Source: Robiginitalea aestuariiviva
GTDB taxonomy: Bacteria > Bacteroidota > Bacteroidia > Flavobacteriales > Flavobacteriaceae
DNA: 64,000 nucleotides
Assembly (NCBI RefSeq): GCF_029537735.1
Contig: NZ_JARPUQ010000003.1
Coordinates: 121,015-185,014, forward strand
Reading direction: 5' to 3'
The position numbers and the translations under genes are program-made. Below, piece after piece: positions 26,407-34,837 of the stretch. The first letter of the stretch is position 1, and the number at the start of each line of letters is the position of its first letter. The notes beneath the pieces were generated by a model that searched no databases, had not been told where the DNA came from, and worked only from the letters and a program-made list of their open reading frames with translations.

Positions 26407-26682
26407 ATGACACGAAAAAAGTACACATCGAAATTCAAGACCAAAGTGGTTTTGGAGGCCTTAAAAGAGCGGCATAGCCTGGCCGAATTGGCTCAGAAAT
26501 ATCAAGTGCATCCTACGCAAATAAGCTCCTGGAAACGAGATTTCCTCAACGGTGCCGAGCAGGTTTTTGAATCGGGAAAGAAAGACAAGCGCAGCGAAGC
26601 CGAGAAAAAGAATGATCAACTGCTCAAGACTATAGGGGAGCTTAAAGTGGAAGTAGATTTTTTAAAGGACGCCTTGCGCTAA
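26407..26682 (+). CDS. IS3-family transposase OrfA
   Basis: 91 residues. Helix-turn-helix DNA-binding protein (HSLAELAQKYQVHPTQISSWK, about 25-45) followed by a leucine-zipper-like coiled coil (DQLLKTIGELKVEVDFLKDAL). Binds the IS ends and, by -1 frameshifting, forms the N-terminal part of the OrfAB transposase. Confidence 0.93.
   Translation: MTRKKYTSKFKTKVVLEALKERHSLAELAQKYQVHPTQISSWKRDFLNGAEQVFESGKKDKRSEAEKKNDQLLKTIGELKVEVDFLKDALR
26658..26664 (+). promoter_or_regulatory. -1 ribosomal frameshift site (T TTT TTA)
   Basis: The heptamer TTTTTTA sits in the orfA frame as T TTT TTA (codons Phe-Leu), a standard slippery sequence. After slipping back by one, the frame reads on without a stop (TTT AAA GGA CGC...) into orfB. 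This would make the OrfAB fusion transposase typical of IS3. A short GACCA/TGGTC hairpin follows near 26683. Confidence 0.75.
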
Positions 26683-26705
26683 GACCACTGGTCGAACGCC
26701 GAAAA

Positions 26706-27524
26706 ATGATACGCAAGGGTCATTCCAAATTAAGTATTACCAAACAATGCAAGGCGCTGTCTGTACATCGTTCAGGGCTTTATTATAAACCCAGGGGCGA
26801 GAGCGAGCTGAATCTGAAGCTGATGCAGGAGATGGATGAGCATTATTTGCATCATCCCTTTAAAGGCGCCAGACGCATGCATATCTGGCTAACCAAGGAC
26901 AAAGGCTACACGGTGAGCAAAAACCGTATTGAACGGCTTTATTACCAGGTCATGGGCCTGAGGGCTGTGCTACCTGGTAAACACACCTCACGCAGATGTA
27001 AGGAGCATAAGACCTATCCTTATCTGCTCAGGAATCTGACCGTTGAACGGCCCAATCAAGTCTGGGCTACGGACATTACCTATATTCCGCTGAAGAAGGG
27101 ATACATGTACCTGGTGGCCATCATTGACCTGCACAGTAGGTATGTGCTTAACTGGAGTATCTCCAATTCCATGGATGCGCAGTGGTGCAAACAGGCATTA
27201 GAGGAAGCTATTGAAGTACATGGGAAACCAGAAATCCTCAACACAGACCAGGGGAGTCAGTTTACTGCCGAAGAATTCGCAAATTACGTCTTGGGTCAGG
27301 GAATACGTTTAAGCATGGATGGCAAGGGAAGAGCAACCGACAATGCGTTTATCGAAAGACTATGGAGAAATGTGAAGTATGAGAAAATCTATCTGAATCC
27401 TCCAAAAGATGGCATGGATCTATATCTGCTATTGGCGGAGTACTTCGACTATTACAATCACAGCAGAAGACATCAATCCATCGATTATGAAATACCCGCT
27501 GATGTATTTAAAAAAGCAGCATGA
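26706..27524 (+). CDS. IS3-family transposase OrfB (DDE integrase domain)
   Basis: 272 residues from the internal ATG; as part of OrfAB it continues upstream to the slippery site. It has an HTH_21 region (HHPFKGARRMHIWLTKDKGY) and the DDE catalytic residues: D in ATDITYIPL, D in LNTDQGSQFTAEEF, and E in NAFIERLWRNVKYEKIYL. It lies in the -1 frame relative to orfA. Appears intact. Confidence 0.95.
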   Translation: MIRKGHSKLSITKQCKALSVHRSGLYYKPRGESELNLKLMQEMDEHYLHHPFKGARRMHIWLTKDKGYTVSKNRIERLYYQVMGLRAVLPGKHTSRRCKEHKTYPYLLRNLTVERPNQVWATDITYIPLKKGYMYLVAIIDLHSRYVLNWSISNSMDAQWCKQALEEAIEVHGKPEILNTDQGSQFTAEEFANYVLGQGIRLSMDGKGRATDNAFIERLWRNVKYEKIYLNPPKDGMDLYLLLAEYFDYYNHSRRHQSIDYEIPADVFKKAA

Positions 27525-27575
27525 ATATTTATCTAAATTTGAAAGAAAGCTGTCCTAATTTTTGGGGTATCTACA

Positions 27576-28278
27576 TTCTATATCTACCCCTTAATTAGCT
27601 ACTGTTCAAGGTAAACGAAATAGGATGATTTCTTCTCTTTTCTTCAGATGTCTGAATAATCCCCAAGTAAGCCTTGGTTTAAGGCAAAAATGAGTAGTGA
27701 TTAAATGTTTCACGTAATCTCTGGTGATATTTTTATTGATTTCTCTTAAATTCAATTTAGTAGTATCAAACTGATCCTTTCATTAGTTTGTTAATTTCCA
27801 ATTTCTTATCAGCACAATTTTTTACTGAACTACTTAAATCCTTATTCGCAATTTTCAGTTGTTGATTGAATTTTAAGTATTTATTTGGTATTAACTACCA
27901 GTTAAATTCAGTCTAGTTTCGATCTGTCTATTCGCTTAAGCTGAACTGACTTTGCAGTTTCTGGGCCTATCTCACTTAGGACTTTCCGCACCTTTCCCGG
28001 TTCTTTTTTGATCGCAAAACACCAACACTTCCCAGTTGGCCGGACTGCATAAAGCCGGACCTCATAAAAGGTCCTTTATATAAGTCCTTTTGCCAATGCG
28101 AAGTATTGCAATTGTGTCAGCATCAAAAAAGAAAACAGCCAAGGGCATCATCAAAGACTATTCAAAAATGTATCCCATGAAACCTTTAAAGCGACGAAAC
28201 CAATCTTCAAAAATTAAGGCTGAAAGTTCGCTGAATCCCTCAACATGTAAATCAAATGTTTCACTTAAATCCCGTGTT
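27576..28278. other. 703-bp region between the IS and ssb
   Basis: AT-rich, with no supported gene. From 28090 the frame is open into ssb without a stop, giving a basic 63-residue extension, but the SSB family begins at 28279. A 6-bp hairpin (28057-28062 with 28069-28074) and a repeated GCCGGAC (28039 and 28054) lie where the ssb promoter is expected. Confidence 0.45.
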
Positions 28279-28617
28279 ATGAACACCATCAGAAATCAAG
28301 TCCAATTAATTGGCAACGTAGGACAGAATCCTACCGTCACTACCCTGGATAGCGGCAAGAAAGTAGCCCGCTTTTCCTTGGCCACCAATGAGTATTACAA
28401 AAATGCACAAGGCGCAAAAGAAACTCAGACCCAGTGGCATCAACTGGTTGCCTGGGGCAAGGTCGCCGAAATCATCGAGTCCTATGTGACCCAAGGCAAA
28501 GAGCTCGCGGTAAGTGGCAAACTCATCCACCGTCAGTACGACACCTCCGAGGGTGAACGCCGATATGTCACCGAAGTCGAGGTCAATGAACTCCTGTTAC
28601 TGGGTTCCAAACCCTGA
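28279..28617 (+). CDS. ssb: Single-stranded DNA-binding protein
   Basis: 112 residues forming one OB fold: MNTIRNQVQLIGNVGQNP at the start, then VARFSLATNEYY, TQWHQLVAWGKVAEII and GKLIHRQYD. It lacks the acidic C-terminal tail of chromosomal SSB, as is common for ICE copies. It would protect the transferred strand in conjugation. Start at 28279 matches the family; an upstream in-frame ATG at 28090 would add 63 residues. Confidence 0.92.
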   Translation: MNTIRNQVQLIGNVGQNPTVTTLDSGKKVARFSLATNEYYKNAQGAKETQTQWHQLVAWGKVAEIIESYVTQGKELAVSGKLIHRQYDTSEGERRYVTEVEVNELLLLGSKP

Positions 28618-28626
28618 GCACAAAAA

Positions 28627-28661
28627 AAGAGGGTGCTGCTTTGCAGGCGTAGCACCCTCTT
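28627..28661. terminator. Hairpin between ssb and radC-like gene
   Basis: 11-bp stem (28627-28637 with 28651-28661). The T-run lies on the leftward strand (seven A's before the stem on the + strand), so it would end leftward transcription best. On the ssb transcript it is a strong hairpin without a U-tract and may pause or process the message. Confidence 0.6.
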
Positions 28662-28688
28662 AACCATTAACTCTTAATCGCAAAAGCA

Positions 28689-29138
28689 ATGGAAGCTAAA
28701 GTTAACGAAATTCAGATTCACTACCATGAGATCCCATCCGTATTTTCCAGCGGCAAGATCGTTACCTCCCAGGATGCTTTTATCCTGCTTTGGGATACCT
28801 GGAATCAAGACACAATTGGTCTTTTGGAATCCTTCCGGGTGGTGCTCCTAACCAATTCCAACCAGGTCAAGGGTATCTTTGATCTGTCTATCGGTGGGAT
28901 CACCGGAACCTTGGTGGATGTCCGCATCCTGATGGCGGTTGCCTTAAAATCCCTATCTACCGCAATGGTCCTCGCCCATAACCACCCTTCCGGACAATTG
29001 AGGCCCAGCCGGGCCGATCAGCAGATCACCCGTAAGATCAAAAAGGCGGCAGCTACCCTGGATATTCGCGTACTGGACCATTTGATTCTCTCTCCGAATC
29101 AAACCTACTTCAGCTTTGCCGATGAGGGGATGATCTAA
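28689..29138 (+). CDS. RadC-like JAB-domain protein
   Basis: 149 residues with the JAB metalloprotease-like fold of RadC: a SFRVVLLTNSNQVKGIFDLS core, metal motif AHNHPSGQLRPSRADQ (HxHPSG...D) and VLDHLILS. Such short RadC-like proteins are common on ICEs and plasmids of Bacteroidota; the exact function is unknown. It lies between ssb and the mobilization region. Confidence 0.9.
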   Translation: MEAKVNEIQIHYHEIPSVFSSGKIVTSQDAFILLWDTWNQDTIGLLESFRVVLLTNSNQVKGIFDLSIGGITGTLVDVRILMAVALKSLSTAMVLAHNHPSGQLRPSRADQQITRKIKKAAATLDIRVLDHLILSPNQTYFSFADEGMI

Positions 29139-29378
29139 CAATCGCTACTCCACAAGAAAGCCCTTCCATAAAGAGGGGTTTTCTGCCGCGTTTTTCGAAT
29201 TATTCGTATCTTCCCTTTGCGTGTCACAGCGCAATTTTGTCCTAGCGACTCTTCGATTTGACTTTCCTTTTTCGCTAGGCTCATTTACGATTTTTTAAGC
29301 CATTTAGGTCCTGAAGGAATTCAGGGTTCGACGTTTGTTTTCTATTGCCAATTGAAGACAAAAAGGAGAAGCAAGAGG

Positions 29379-29401
29379 GTAACCTGCGCGGGGCGGGTTA
29401 C
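29379..29401 (+). other. oriT-like hairpin
   Basis: GTAACCTGC and GCGGGTTAC pair over 9 bp (one G-T) around a 5-base loop, 117 bp before bfmA. Relaxase nick sites are commonly next to such an inverted repeat. The nick sequence itself is not identified. Confidence 0.4.
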
Positions 29402-29462
29402 TTGTCGCATACCACACATTATCAAATAGTTATACCCTTCCAATTTACTCCCATTCTGAGGA

Positions 29463-29517
29463 TTTTGAGTAAAAAAGGGATTAAATCACTGATAATCAAT
29501 TCAAAATTTACTCAAAA
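29463..29517 (+). promoter_or_regulatory. 11-bp inverted repeat before bfmA (candidate autoregulatory operator)
   Basis: TTTTGAGTAAA (29463-29473) and TTTACTCAAAA (29507-29517) are perfect complements. The second half touches the start codon at 29518. Mobilization accessory proteins such as BfmA bind DNA, so autoregulation or relaxosome assembly here is plausible. Confidence 0.5.
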
Positions 29518-29913
29518 ATGGATAAGGAGTTCCAAAAAGAAGGATTTGTGACTTTTAAAATAAAGGAATCCGTTGCGAAGAAGTACCGCAAATTCGCTCG
29601 ACAAATGGGCAGATCCAATAGCGCCGTGCTGGATGGAATGCTTGACTTTTTTGAACGCTATCAGCTCCATCCGGATGATGAACTTTCGAACCATCTCATC
29701 AAAACCGAAAAGAAGGTTTTGCAGCGCATCAATGCTGTCATTGCCATTATTAAGGACATCGAAAAAAAACAGACCCTACCTACAGTGGGCATGCTTAAGG
29801 CCCTATTTGAGGTTGACTTGGAGGCAGAGAAGAAATCACCGAAATGGGTTGAAAAAAAGTATCAGGGACGCACGCTTCAAGAGGAGCTGAAGGGACTAAA
29901 AGATAAATTTTAG
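29518..29913 (+). CDS. bfmA: BfmA/BtgA-family mobilization accessory protein
   Basis: 131 residues. The N-terminal ribbon-helix-helix-like part (FVTFKIKESVAKKYRKFARQ, then GRSNSAVLDGMLDFFER) and the helical, basic C-terminus fit the BfmA/BtgA family, which binds oriT and helps the relaxase. It ends 2 bp before the relaxase gene. Confidence 0.85.
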   Translation: MDKEFQKEGFVTFKIKESVAKKYRKFARQMGRSNSAVLDGMLDFFERYQLHPDDELSNHLIKTEKKVLQRINAVIAIIKDIEKKQTLPTVGMLKALFEVDLEAEKKSPKWVEKKYQGRTLQEELKGLKDKF

Positions 29914-29915
29914 TT

Positions 29916-30944
29916 ATGTATATCACCATCACTCCACAGCGCTCCGGAGGTCATTTTGCCCGCAGTGTGGCTGACTATGTATCCTATCTGGAAAAGGAAG
30001 CTGAGGGAATATCCGATTGGACTGGTGAGCAGTTTTTCAGTCGGATGGAAGATCAGGTATCCCCGGAAAAGGTAATTTGTGAAATCGACGGTAATGCAAC
30101 CAAGCTTTCCCGAAACGAGCCTCGCTTTTATGCCATCACCATCAGCCCGAGTGCATCTGAACTAAAATCCCTTGGTAATACCTCAGAAGATTTAAAAGCC
30201 TACACCCGAGAAATCATGGCATCCTATGCCCAGTGTTTTAATCGGGAAATTGACGGGCGGGTCATCCGGGCCTCGGATATCCTGTATTTCGCGCGAATTG
30301 AGCACCAGCGGTTCTATAAAGGAACGGATCGTGCCGTCCAAATGAATCAGGCCGTTGCGGCGCAAATTTTGGAACTGAAACACGAAGTCCGTCGGATTGA
30401 GCGTGGGGAGCAGCCAGGTAAGGTCGGAGCCCTTCAGAAAGAAATCCTTCGATTGGAAGCTTCGGCCCCGGCGCAGCTTGAAGGTCGGCGTATCCGGGAA
30501 GGCATGCCCAAACCCGGCCCCCAATCCCATATCCATATAATTGTTTCTCGAAAGGATGCCTCTAACCGGGTTAGCCTCTCTCCGGGGAGTAAATACAAGG
30601 CATCTACGGTGGAGTTTGGTGGGAAACTGGTCAAACGAGGTTTTGATCGGGATAGGTTTTTTACCCAGGCCGAGCGCATTTTTGACACGCGGTTTAACTA
30701 CCAGCGATCCTTTACCCAACACTATGCCAACCGTAGGCTATTAAAGCGTGATCCCGAACGCTTTTTTAAAGCTTTGGCAGGATTGCCTGGTGGCGAGCGC
30801 GGGGCGGCCTTAAAAGTGCTAATCCAGGCTGGGGTTAAACTCCCGATGGTATCCGGTCCGGGATTCTCTATAACCGTTAAAGCTGCCAAGGCCCTGCGAA
30901 GGTCAGTATCGCGGGCCTTGTCCGCATCAACCATTCAATTCTAA
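29916..30944 (+). CDS. Mobilization relaxase (MobB/DUF5712-type)
   Basis: 342 residues. The HUH relaxase motif QSHIHIIVSRKD lies near residue 205, preceded by ARIEHQRFYKGTD and FYAITISPS blocks seen in Bacteroidota ICE relaxases. It nicks oriT and carries the strand into the recipient. It follows bfmA after 2 bp and precedes the coupling protein by 10 bp. The catalytic tyrosine is not certain; Tyr4 (MYITITPQ) is a candidate. Confidence 0.85.
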   Translation: MYITITPQRSGGHFARSVADYVSYLEKEAEGISDWTGEQFFSRMEDQVSPEKVICEIDGNATKLSRNEPRFYAITISPSASELKSLGNTSEDLKAYTREIMASYAQCFNREIDGRVIRASDILYFARIEHQRFYKGTDRAVQMNQAVAAQILELKHEVRRIERGEQPGKVGALQKEILRLEASAPAQLEGRRIREGMPKPGPQSHIHIIVSRKDASNRVSLSPGSKYKASTVEFGGKLVKRGFDRDRFFTQAERIFDTRFNYQRSFTQHYANRRLLKRDPERFFKALAGLPGGERGAALKVLIQAGVKLPMVSGPGFSITVKAAKALRRSVSRALSASTIQF

Positions 30945-30954
30945 TGCCTGAAAT

Positions 30955-32526
30955 ATGCCTATCCCTTTGCTTTTTTCGAGCCTACTGATCTATACGCTAC
31001 TATGGCTATTAAGCCGGCGAGCCGGACGAAAAGCCGATGCGATTCGAATCCTCCTTTTTGTATTCAGTTTGGTTCTTGGATTTATTTGGTGGAAGGAAGC
31101 CTGGCATCTTTATCTACTGATTTGGGTGTGCCCGATATTGGGTATTACCGTCATGTTATTGACCTATATAGAATCCACTGCACTAGAAGCTGCCGCTGAC
31201 GTTTTCACGGTAAACCTGGCACATCGCAAAGGGGTTTTTCGATTACAGAATATGCGGCGGGGTGTTTCCGTTATTGGGGCAGCCGGTAGTGGAAAAACTC
31301 AAAGTGTGCTCGCCCAAATTCTTATACATGCGGCCAAGCAAGGACTCTCTGGGGTAATTCATGACTATAAGGATTTTGAGCTTACCGAGCTGGCTTATCC
31401 CTTACTGGATACCAAAAGGGCGCAGTTTTACTGTATTTCCTTTGATCCCGTATATCACCGGGTTAATCCCATTGCGCCCCGTTATTTGCCTTCCGCGGAA
31501 GCCATCAATGAAATCGTACATGTGCTAATTAGCAACCTTCTGGAACAAAAGGAAGATGGGCCTTCTGGAACGGGAAAGTTTTTCACCGACGCGGTAGAGG
31601 GCCTACTGGCCGGAATGATCTGGCGGCTTCGCACTGATTATCCCAGGTACTGTACCCTCCCACATCTGATTGCCCTCTACCAGCAGTTACCCCAGGATAG
31701 CCTGGTAGCTTTTTTAAACGCCAGTGCCATATCCCAGGGCCTGTCCAGCGCTTTTTTGCAGGGGATAGCTTCGGAGCGGCAGACGGCTGGTGTGATGAGC
31801 ACCCTGGCCAATGCCTTAAAAAAGATATCCACCTTTAAGATCTTCTATGTGCTTTCTGAAGATGAAGTACCCCTCGGGGTGAATTCACAGGCTATGCCCA
31901 CCTGGATAAGTCTGGTGAACAATCCGCAGTACGAATCCGCATATGCCCCAGTATTAGCTACGGTGATGCACGCCATAACCAAACAAATGGCAGTTCGAGG
32001 GGCAAATCCATCCTTTATTCTTATGGAGGAAGCCCCGACGATTCGACTTTATAACATGCACCGAATCCCAGCTACCTTACGCAGTTATGATATCGCTACC
32101 ATCTATGTGATGCAGGATAAAATCCAGAACGATCTGATGTACGGGGAAAAGGCAGGTAAGGCCATTTTAAGCAACCTGTCTTACCAGTTCTTCGGCAAGG
32201 TAAATGATCCAGATACAGCCAAGTACTACGAGCAGTTTTTTGAGATCATTAAAAAACCCACCCGCAGCGTGAACCGCAGCCATACCATCAATTTTGACAC
32301 CCGGGTAACCACAGGGGAACGCGAGGTGTCGAAAGTACGAGCGGATGTGTTTTTCCGGCTCAAGCCAGGGGAGTTTATTGCCTTCGCCGATGGGCAGGAG
32401 GCACGGATTTGGTTCGAAAAGCCACAACTGATGCGGGGATTGCCTAAGCCCCCAAAAGCCGGGGATTTGGCGGCCCATTACTCCCAAATCTATGAAGAGG
32501 CCCGATCTATCTTTCAGGCGGACTAG
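30955..32526 (+). CDS. Type IV coupling protein (VirD4/TraG-like)
   Basis: 523 residues. Two or three N-terminal membrane helices (1-90), Walker A VIGAAGSGKTQS near residue 108 and Walker B FILMEEAPTIRL near 360. Brings the relaxosome to the secretion channel. Together with bfmA and the relaxase it forms a rightward mob operon that converges on the leftward tra operon. Confidence 0.9.
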   Translation: MPIPLLFSSLLIYTLLWLLSRRAGRKADAIRILLFVFSLVLGFIWWKEAWHLYLLIWVCPILGITVMLLTYIESTALEAAADVFTVNLAHRKGVFRLQNMRRGVSVIGAAGSGKTQSVLAQILIHAAKQGLSGVIHDYKDFELTELAYPLLDTKRAQFYCISFDPVYHRVNPIAPRYLPSAEAINEIVHVLISNLLEQKEDGPSGTGKFFTDAVEGLLAGMIWRLRTDYPRYCTLPHLIALYQQLPQDSLVAFLNASAISQGLSSAFLQGIASERQTAGVMSTLANALKKISTFKIFYVLSEDEVPLGVNSQAMPTWISLVNNPQYESAYAPVLATVMHAITKQMAVRGANPSFILMEEAPTIRLYNMHRIPATLRSYDIATIYVMQDKIQNDLMYGEKAGKAILSNLSYQFFGKVNDPDTAKYYEQFFEIIKKPTRSVNRSHTINFDTRVTTGEREVSKVRADVFFRLKPGEFIAFADGQEARIWFEKPQLMRGLPKPPKAGDLAAHYSQIYEEARSIFQAD

Positions 32527-32539
32527 AATCCAGGTAGAC

Positions 32540-33322
32540 CTACAAACGCCTTAAAAGCTTGTAAAAATGCCGACTCCCCTGATTCTCTCGTATGGAAAAG
32601 CGCAGGTACTGATGTGGCCCTAAGGTAAACTTAGGGTACACCAGAACAAATCGGGCCCTGGTGGCTTGCGGGATTACTTCCGGGAGGTTATGGACATGGA
32701 TAGGTTCGAGCTTGAGCTCCTGGAAGGACGCTCTGCGAGCGGTGGTACCTAAAACCTTGAAGAGGGTAATCCTGTCTAGCTGGTAGTTAATGGCCGATTC
32801 ATTTTTGAGGTCAACCCGTAGATAGGTAAAGCCTTGGTGATAAAACGCCTTTGAGACGCGAAGACCAAGCCCCTGTTCCATTTTAAATGTGTGCATCACT
32901 ATTTTGGAATTCAGCATCTGTGTGCTGATTTCTTTCACTTGCTCCGGGATAGGTACTAGCGTTTTTTCTTTTGGGGATGTGTTTATGGGTAAGGCCTTTT
33001 CACCTGCATCCACGCGCCGTACAAACTGCCCTAAGCTATCGCGATAGGCCAGCACATAGGAGTAGACATCCCCGCCTTGGGTGAGCACCAGTAAATTGCT
33101 CTTGGGCCCGGGATTGGCTTGTAAGAGCCCTAGGTTTTCTGCGGATTCCCGATTGAAAGTAAAGGTAAAATGAGGCGCACCGGTTACGGCTTTTTCGATG
33201 GGGTGATCGAAGAATAGTGAGAGGACCTCATGCTGATTGGCATAAAGCGTGTCAGGGTGATTTTGTGCCATGGCCCAAGTGGATACCAGGGTGAAAAGGA
33301 AGCATAAAGGTTGCGAATTCAT
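32540..33322 (-). CDS. traN: Conjugative transposon protein TraN (DUF4138)
   Basis: 260 residues with a signal peptide (MNSQPLCFLFTLVSTWAMAQ). The beta-rich body has LYANQHEVLSLFFDHPIEKA and the LRVDLKNESAINYQLDRITL block typical of TraN. Exported component of the mating channel. Last gene of the leftward tra operon, overlapping traM by 4 bp. Confidence 0.88.
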   Translation of the reverse strand: MNSQPLCFLFTLVSTWAMAQNHPDTLYANQHEVLSLFFDHPIEKAVTGAPHFTFTFNRESAENLGLLQANPGPKSNLLVLTQGGDVYSYVLAYRDSLGQFVRRVDAGEKALPINTSPKEKTLVPIPEQVKEISTQMLNSKIVMHTFKMEQGLGLRVSKAFYHQGFTYLRVDLKNESAINYQLDRITLFKVLGTTARRASFQELKLEPIHVHNLPEVIPQATRARFVLVYPKFTLGPHQYLRFSIRENQGSRHFYKLLRRL

Positions 33323-34233
33323 AATGAAGTAGATTTGGATTTAAAAACAAACATATGACCGTCCAAGAGGGTCACTTTTGGGTTTTGCTGACGTCGACGA
33401 AATACATTTTTTAGGCCCCTGAGTTGGGGAACACCCGGCAGACTGATATCTTCAGCAACCTCACCGAGGACTTGGTTCCCAGCTTCGGCGCGAAAGGAGT
33501 TTTCCAGGTAGATCCCCCGAAGCCCGTCCTGCAGATCGTAGGCCTCCCACTCAATGGGGTGGCCATTAAGATCCGAGAGCGTAATAAACAAACGGTTAGA
33601 ACCAAATGAAGCGATGCCCCATGCCCGGGTACCCGACTCAATGTGGACATCACCCCATGGGATGGGTTGGCCTATTTCGACACAAACACGGGAGTCCTTA
33701 CGTACGGTTTGCACATCGAGAATCCGTGCTAATATCCTGGATTGAGGTTGCTCAGCATTTGGATCTGCAGCAAAGAACAGCTGATGCTCCACTGCGAATT
33801 TTTGCCATTCGATCTCTGGTGTTGGGGTTGGAATTTCAGGGGTTCTTGGTTTTGGATCCGATAAGGGGGGTTCGGCCGGTGTCAGTCGGGGTATGCTTTT
33901 TTTGGATAGCGCTCCCCGGGCGTAGATGCTATCGATAATTCGGCTTTTTTCATATTCCATATAATCCGGATTGAAATAACCTTTCTCATCAATCATATGC
34001 TCGGGATAGGGGGAGGGCAGCACGCGCGCTTCTCGCTCGGGTGCAATGGCATCCACCGCTTCGAGTTTAGTCTTAAAGGTAGCCTCAGTATCCTCCCAAC
34101 GTGGAAGAGTGGGCTTGGCGAGCGGTTCGTCGGAAGAAGCTTCTCCCCAGAGGGTATACCCATACCCAAATAGGAAAAGCACAATCAGCAGTAAGACCCC
34201 GCCGAATACTATTTTATTCTTATGGATTTTCAT
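33319..34233 (-). CDS. traM: Conjugative transposon protein TraM
   Basis: 304 residues. One membrane helix (IVFGGVLLLIVLFLFGYGY, about 8-28), a proline-rich periplasmic linker (TPAEPPLSDPKPRTPEIPTP) and a C-terminal domain with VCVEIGQPIPWGDVHIESGT. This matches TraM, the VirB10-like bridging part. It overlaps traK by 14 bp and traN by 4 bp. No separate traL lies between traK and traM. Confidence 0.88.
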   Translation of the reverse strand: MKIHKNKIVFGGVLLLIVLFLFGYGYTLWGEASSDEPLAKPTLPRWEDTEATFKTKLEAVDAIAPEREARVLPSPYPEHMIDEKGYFNPDYMEYEKSRIIDSIYARGALSKKSIPRLTPAEPPLSDPKPRTPEIPTPTPEIEWQKFAVEHQLFFAADPNAEQPQSRILARILDVQTVRKDSRVCVEIGQPIPWGDVHIESGTRAWGIASFGSNRLFITLSDLNGHPIEWEAYDLQDGLRGIYLENSFRAEAGNQVLGEVAEDISLPGVPQLRGLKNVFRRRQQNPKVTLLDGHMFVFKSKSTSL

Positions 34234-34837
34234 GGGGCAATTGTTTTAAGGATTGTTCAAAGAAATTGGTGATCAGCATACCATGGGGATTGTGCGGAAA
34301 ATTGCGCTCTGTGACCACAAGGACCCCGGTGGTGATGAGTTCGTAGGTATCGGTAACAGAGGCGCGCTGCACCTCAAAACGTATTCTTGTGGTAAATGGA
34401 ATGCGGGAATCTCCAAGTTCAATGCGAGAATCCACTTCCAGTACCCTTTGGGTAAGGGAGTACTGGAGCAGGCGATTGTAAAGTCCATCGGCTTTTTTCT
34501 CCCGGTAGAGTTCATTAACGCTAGCATCACCCCACCACAGGGCGCGCTCCAGGTGATCCTCAAATGTGGCCCCGTCGATACCATAGAACAGGCGGTGAAA
34601 GGCTTCCAAATGCGCCAGAGCTTCCACTTCCCGGTTGGTATCCGAGGCCGTGCGGGTAAGGGTATGGACCTCGCCTTGCGGGTCAATGGCAAAGGCATTA
34701 TCGAGGGCTTCCCGGTGAATTTCATAGGCCAGCCACCCGGAAAAGCTGCTGCTGGCAAAGGCCACGAGGACCACGCTGATTACAATCAGGCGATTGATAC
34801 GAAAGAGCGTATGGATATTGGAGTAGGTGAATTTCAT
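34220..34837 (-). CDS. traK: Conjugative transposon protein TraK
   Basis: 205 residues. One membrane helix (LIVISVVLVAFASSSFSGWL, about 17-37), then a periplasmic domain with YGIDGATFEDHLERALWWGD typical of TraK (VirB8-like). Start overlaps the end of traJ by 4 bp. Confidence 0.9.
   Translation of the reverse strand: MKFTYSNIHTLFRINRLIVISVVLVAFASSSFSGWLAYEIHREALDNAFAIDPQGEVHTLTRTASDTNREVEALAHLEAFHRLFYGIDGATFEDHLERALWWGDASVNELYREKKADGLYNRLLQYSLTQRVLEVDSRIELGDSRIPFTTRIRFEVQRASVTDTYELITTGVLVVTERNFPHNPHGMLITNFFEQSLKQLPHENP

Larger units (their letters stand above)
26354..27575 (+). mobile_element. IS3-family insertion sequence
   Basis: 1222 bp bounded by 26-bp inverted repeats (26354-26379 and 27550-27575, one mismatch) with TG...CA tips. 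It holds orfA and orfB in the typical IS3 layout. No clear 3-4 bp target duplication is visible (CTG on the left, TTC on the right). It lies between the lanthipeptide cluster and the ICE backbone. Confidence 0.92.
29139..29517. other. 379-bp region upstream of the mobilization genes (candidate oriT)
   Basis: No gene supported. It contains several hairpins: an 8-bp stem at 29241-29248/29272-29279 enclosing GATTTGACTTTCC, a 9-bp stem at 29379-29401 with a GC-rich loop, and an 11-bp inverted repeat (29463-29473 with 29507-29517) ending at the bfmA start codon. Such a structured stretch directly before relaxase genes is where an origin of transfer is expected. Confidence 0.5.

Noticed and set aside
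28090-28278. 63-residue N-terminal extension of SSB
   Set aside because: In frame and open, but the SSB family begins at the ATG at 28279 and the extension has no recognisable domain.
29345-29551. 68-codon frame upstream of bfmA
   Set aside because: Overlaps the hairpins of the candidate oriT and the bfmA start in another frame.
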